In this document: piece by piece, positions 6,502 to 7,919 of the stretch
How the letters are laid out: every line of letters starts with the position of its first letter
Numbering within the stretch: the first letter of the stretch is position 1
DNA from: Candidatus Dormiibacterota bacterium
GTDB lineage: Bacteria; Chloroflexota; Dormibacteria; Dormibacterales; Dormibacteraceae
Length of the DNA stretch: 7,919 nt
Assembly: GCA_003151665.1 (NCBI GenBank)
Contig: PLYD01000115.1
Coordinates: 1 to 7,919 of the forward strand
Reading direction: 5' to 3'
Notes under the pieces: model-generated
What the model was told of the DNA's origin: nothing
Databases searched by the model: none
The model's input: only the letters and a program-made list of their open reading frames with translations
Translations under genes and position numbers: made by a program

Positions 6502-7109
6502 CCTTTCGACGCCTCCGAATAAGACTCGACCATGGCCACGCGGACCTCGTTGAGGAACCACCCGACGTGACGTTCGAAATCCGCCAGGCCTCCAACCTGC
6601 ACGGCCGACAGCTGCTTGGCGCTCGAGTGGACCAGGCCGTCGAACAGATGGAAGGCGCGCATCGCATCACCAAGAGACAAGCCAACGTCGTGGGCGAGCT
6701 TCGCGTAGCGATCGCCCAGCTCCTGAACTTCGCCGCTCCAATCCTTGTCGGTGTCGCCCAGGTACGCGACCAGGACGCGCATGAGGTCGTGGCCCAGCTC
6801 GCGCTGCCGGTGCTTGGCGGCATCGTCGAAGCGCGCATACCAGGACTCGTTCGCGAGCTTGCCGGCCGAGGTCGCCAGGCGCGCCTGCCCGACGAGGGCA
6901 TTCATGAAGAGCGCGAGCTCGGGCGCGGCCTCGGTGGCTAGGGCATCAACATCGCCTCCGCTGAAGCGCCGGTGGCCGCCCGGCGTGCGAAACGTTCGAA
7001 TCTTGCCCCGGTCCGACCAATCGCGCAGTGTCGCGGGGTGAATGTTGAGTCGCTTGGAGGCCTCGGTGATGCTCAGCCAGCTGGCCGCCGGCGACTCGGG
7101 ACTAAGCAC
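6498..7109 (-). CDS. MerR-like regulator with a helical C-terminal domain
   Basis: Encodes 203 residues from GTG 7109, the only in-frame start after a stop at 7119-7121. Residues 12-49 form a MerR/excisionase-type winged helix-turn-helix: LSITEASKRLNIHPATLRDW, then RGKIRTFRTPGGHRRF, the wing pattern of MerR-like DNA-binding proteins. After about residue 60 the protein is predicted all-helical and soluble, with no Cys and no metal-binding motif, so it is not a metal- or thiol-sensing MerR. The pattern LAHDVGLSLGDAMRAFHLFDGLV at about 138-160 recalls RsbRD-like N-terminal sensory domains of stress-response regulators, a tentative resemblance. The gene overlaps the downstream membrane protein gene by ATGA. 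No Shine-Dalgarno is seen; a -10-like element ends six bases before GTG. It probably regulates its own two-gene operon and perhaps other genes. Confidence 0.85.
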   Translation of the reverse strand: MLSPESPAASWLSITEASKRLNIHPATLRDWSDRGKIRTFRTPGGHRRFSGGDVDALATEAAPELALFMNALVGQARLATSAGKLANESWYARFDDAAKHRQRELGHDLMRVLVAYLGDTDKDWSGEVQELGDRYAKLAHDVGLSLGDAMRAFHLFDGLVHSSAKQLSAVQVGGLADFERHVGWFLNEVRVAMVESYSEASKG

Positions 7110-7115
7110 CGCCGT

Positions 7116-7145
7116 AGTTTAAGGAATCTATGGAGCCTCTGGCAA
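7116..7145 (-). promoter_or_regulatory. Predicted promoter of the regulator gene, likely leaderless
   Basis: On the - strand a -35-like TTGCCA (7145-7140, five of six to TTGACA) is separated by 18 bases from a -10-like TAAACT (7121-7116, fits TANNNT). The -10 element ends six bases before the GTG at 7109, the spacing known for leaderless transcripts, and no ribosome binding site is present. The match is by eye. Confidence 0.5.
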
Positions 7146-7167
7146 TCCCTGAGATTTCTATAGATTC
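7124..7167. repeat. Imperfect inverted repeat, candidate operator
   Basis: GAATCTATGGA (7124-7134) is repeated in inverse orientation as TCTATAGATTC (7157-7167), with 10 of 11 bases matching. Their centres are 33 bases apart, about three helical turns. The first arm lies in the -35/-10 spacer and the second just upstream of -35, so a bound dimer could control the promoter. The MerR-like protein encoded next is the obvious candidate binder, which is inference. Confidence 0.45.
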
Positions 7168-7181
7168 GGCCGCGGCGGCCG
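7167..7181. repeat. GC-rich hairpin after the aminotransferase gene
   Basis: CGGCCG-CGG-CGGCCG gives a 6-bp all-GC stem seven bases beyond the aminotransferase stop (read on the - strand) and preceded there by a run of seven C. No U tract follows, so it is not a standard intrinsic terminator, though it may slow polymerase or limit mRNA decay. Confidence 0.3.
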
Positions 7182-7187
7182 GGGGGG

Positions 7188-7919
7188 TTAGCTTTTCAGA
7201 GCGCGGTCGCCAATCTCAAGCACGCCATCCAGGATCTCGAAGCCCTCGTCCAGCTCTGCCTCGCTGATGCACAGCGGCGGGTTGGTCATGATCGTGTTCC
7301 AGCGCACGAAGGTGTACATCCCCGCGTCGAGGAGCGCCTGGCTGATCGCCTTCATCTCGGGCGAGACGCCGTTGAACGGCGCCATCGGCTCCAATGTCTT
7401 GCGGTCTCGCACGAGCTCGATGGCTCCGAACAACCCGATCGATCGCACAGCCCCCACGCACGGATGGCGCTCCTGCAGCCGGCGGTGATGCTTCTTCAGG
7501 ACCTCGCCCATGCGTTGTGCGTTGCCGACCATGTCGTCCTCTTCGTAGGCCTGGATCGCGCCCAACGCCGCGGCACATCCGATCGGATGGCTGTTGTAAG
7601 TCAGGCCGCCGTAGAAAACATGATCGTCGAAATATGCGGCGACCTTTGGACGCATGCCGACCGCGCCGAGCGGGACATAGCTGCTGGTCAGGCCCTTCGC
7701 CAGGGTGATGAGGTCGGGCACGACGCCCCAGTGGTCGACGCCGAACCAGCGCCCTGTACGGCCGAAACCCGTCATCACCTCGTCGGCGATGAGCAGGATG
7801 CCGTGCCGGTTGCAGATCTCGCGTACACCTTCGAGGTAACCGTCGGGCGGGATCAGGATGCCGTTGGTGCCGGTGATCGGCTCGAGGATGAACGCGGCGA
7901 TGGTGGAAGCGCCTTCGAG
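7188..7919 (-). CDS. Class III PLP-dependent aminotransferase, C-terminal part
   Basis: The N-terminus lies beyond the right window edge; the frame is open from base 7919 down to TAA 7188-7190, giving 243 residues of a protein usually about 430-460 long. The fold-type I class III pattern is clear: FILEPITGTNG, then ILLIADEVMTGFGRTGRW with the cofactor-binding Asp, VPDLITLAKGLTSSYVPLGA with the Schiff-base Lys encoded at 7695-7697, and GGLTYNSHPIGCAAALGAI. Members move amino groups from omega-amino acids, taurine, beta-alanine, polyamines or similar compounds to pyruvate or 2-oxoglutarate. The YxGLTYxxHPxxCAAAL pattern is common in omega-amino acid:pyruvate and taurine:pyruvate types, but substrate cannot be settled from the C-terminal part. 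It lies 78 bases upstream of the regulator gene in the same direction, which has its own predicted promoter, so joint function is uncertain. Confidence 0.92.
   Translation of the reverse strand, partial: LEGASTIAAFILEPITGTNGILIPPDGYLEGVREICNRHGILLIADEVMTGFGRTGRWFGVDHWGVVPDLITLAKGLTSSYVPLGAVGMRPKVAAYFDDHVFYGGLTYNSHPIGCAAALGAIQAYEEDDMVGNAQRMGEVLKKHHRRLQERHPCVGAVRSIGLFGAIELVRDRKTLEPMAPFNGVSPEMKAISQALLDAGMYTFVRWNTIMTNPPLCISEAELDEGFEILDGVLEIGDRALKS

Noticed and set aside
5939..6901. 320-codon open frame on the - strand spanning the regulator and membrane protein genes
   Set aside because: It is in a different frame from the helix-turn-helix and transmembrane reading frames, its product is Arg/Ser/Trp-rich and low in domain signals, and the two overlapping real genes explain the region fully.
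7167..7187. Intrinsic terminator for the aminotransferase gene
   Set aside because: The GC stem is real but the transcript continues AAUCUAUAG after it, with no U tract, so the terminator pattern is incomplete.

Overview
This is a GC-rich bacterial window with tightly packed genes and few non-coding bases. The taxon cannot be fixed from the sequence. The short form of oxidase subunit III together with a Caa3-type CtaG would suit a Chloroflexota/Dormibacterota-like or actinobacterial lineage, but that is a guess from gene content.

Positions 1-3420 (+ strand) hold the end of an aerobic respiratory gene cluster: the C-terminus of cytochrome c oxidase subunit I (ctaD), subunit III (ctaE), a CtaG-type assembly factor, heme O synthase (ctaB/cyoE) and a membrane-anchored TlpA/ResA-like thioredoxin. 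Successive genes overlap by 4 or 11 bases or are separated by one base, so they look like one translationally coupled operon. It makes two core subunits, the heme O precursor of heme A, and two factors likely to help with copper or thiol chemistry during assembly. The subunit III sequence lacks several residues normally conserved in the family.

Positions 3421-3517 are a short spacer with a perfect 7-bp dyad and a second small hairpin whose loop resembles a tRNA T-loop. It ends in a strong ribosome binding site for an L-lactate permease (LldP family, 3518-5425, + strand), which has an unusually long polar loop.

Positions 5431-7919 are read from the - strand and converge on lldP with only 5 bases between the stop codons. 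In transcription order they are: a class III PLP-dependent aminotransferase cut by the window end; a small MerR-like regulator with a helical C-terminal domain; and a polytopic membrane protein of unknown function. The regulator and membrane protein share an ATGA overlap. The regulator starts at a GTG placed six bases after a TANNNT-type -10 element, which suggests a leaderless mRNA, and an imperfect inverted repeat sits in that promoter. This regulator/membrane-protein pair is the least explained part of the window and the best candidate for an undescribed sensory or stress-response unit.

No mobile element, CRISPR array, convincing RNA gene or rho-independent terminator was found, and no gene-free stretch exceeds 100 bases.
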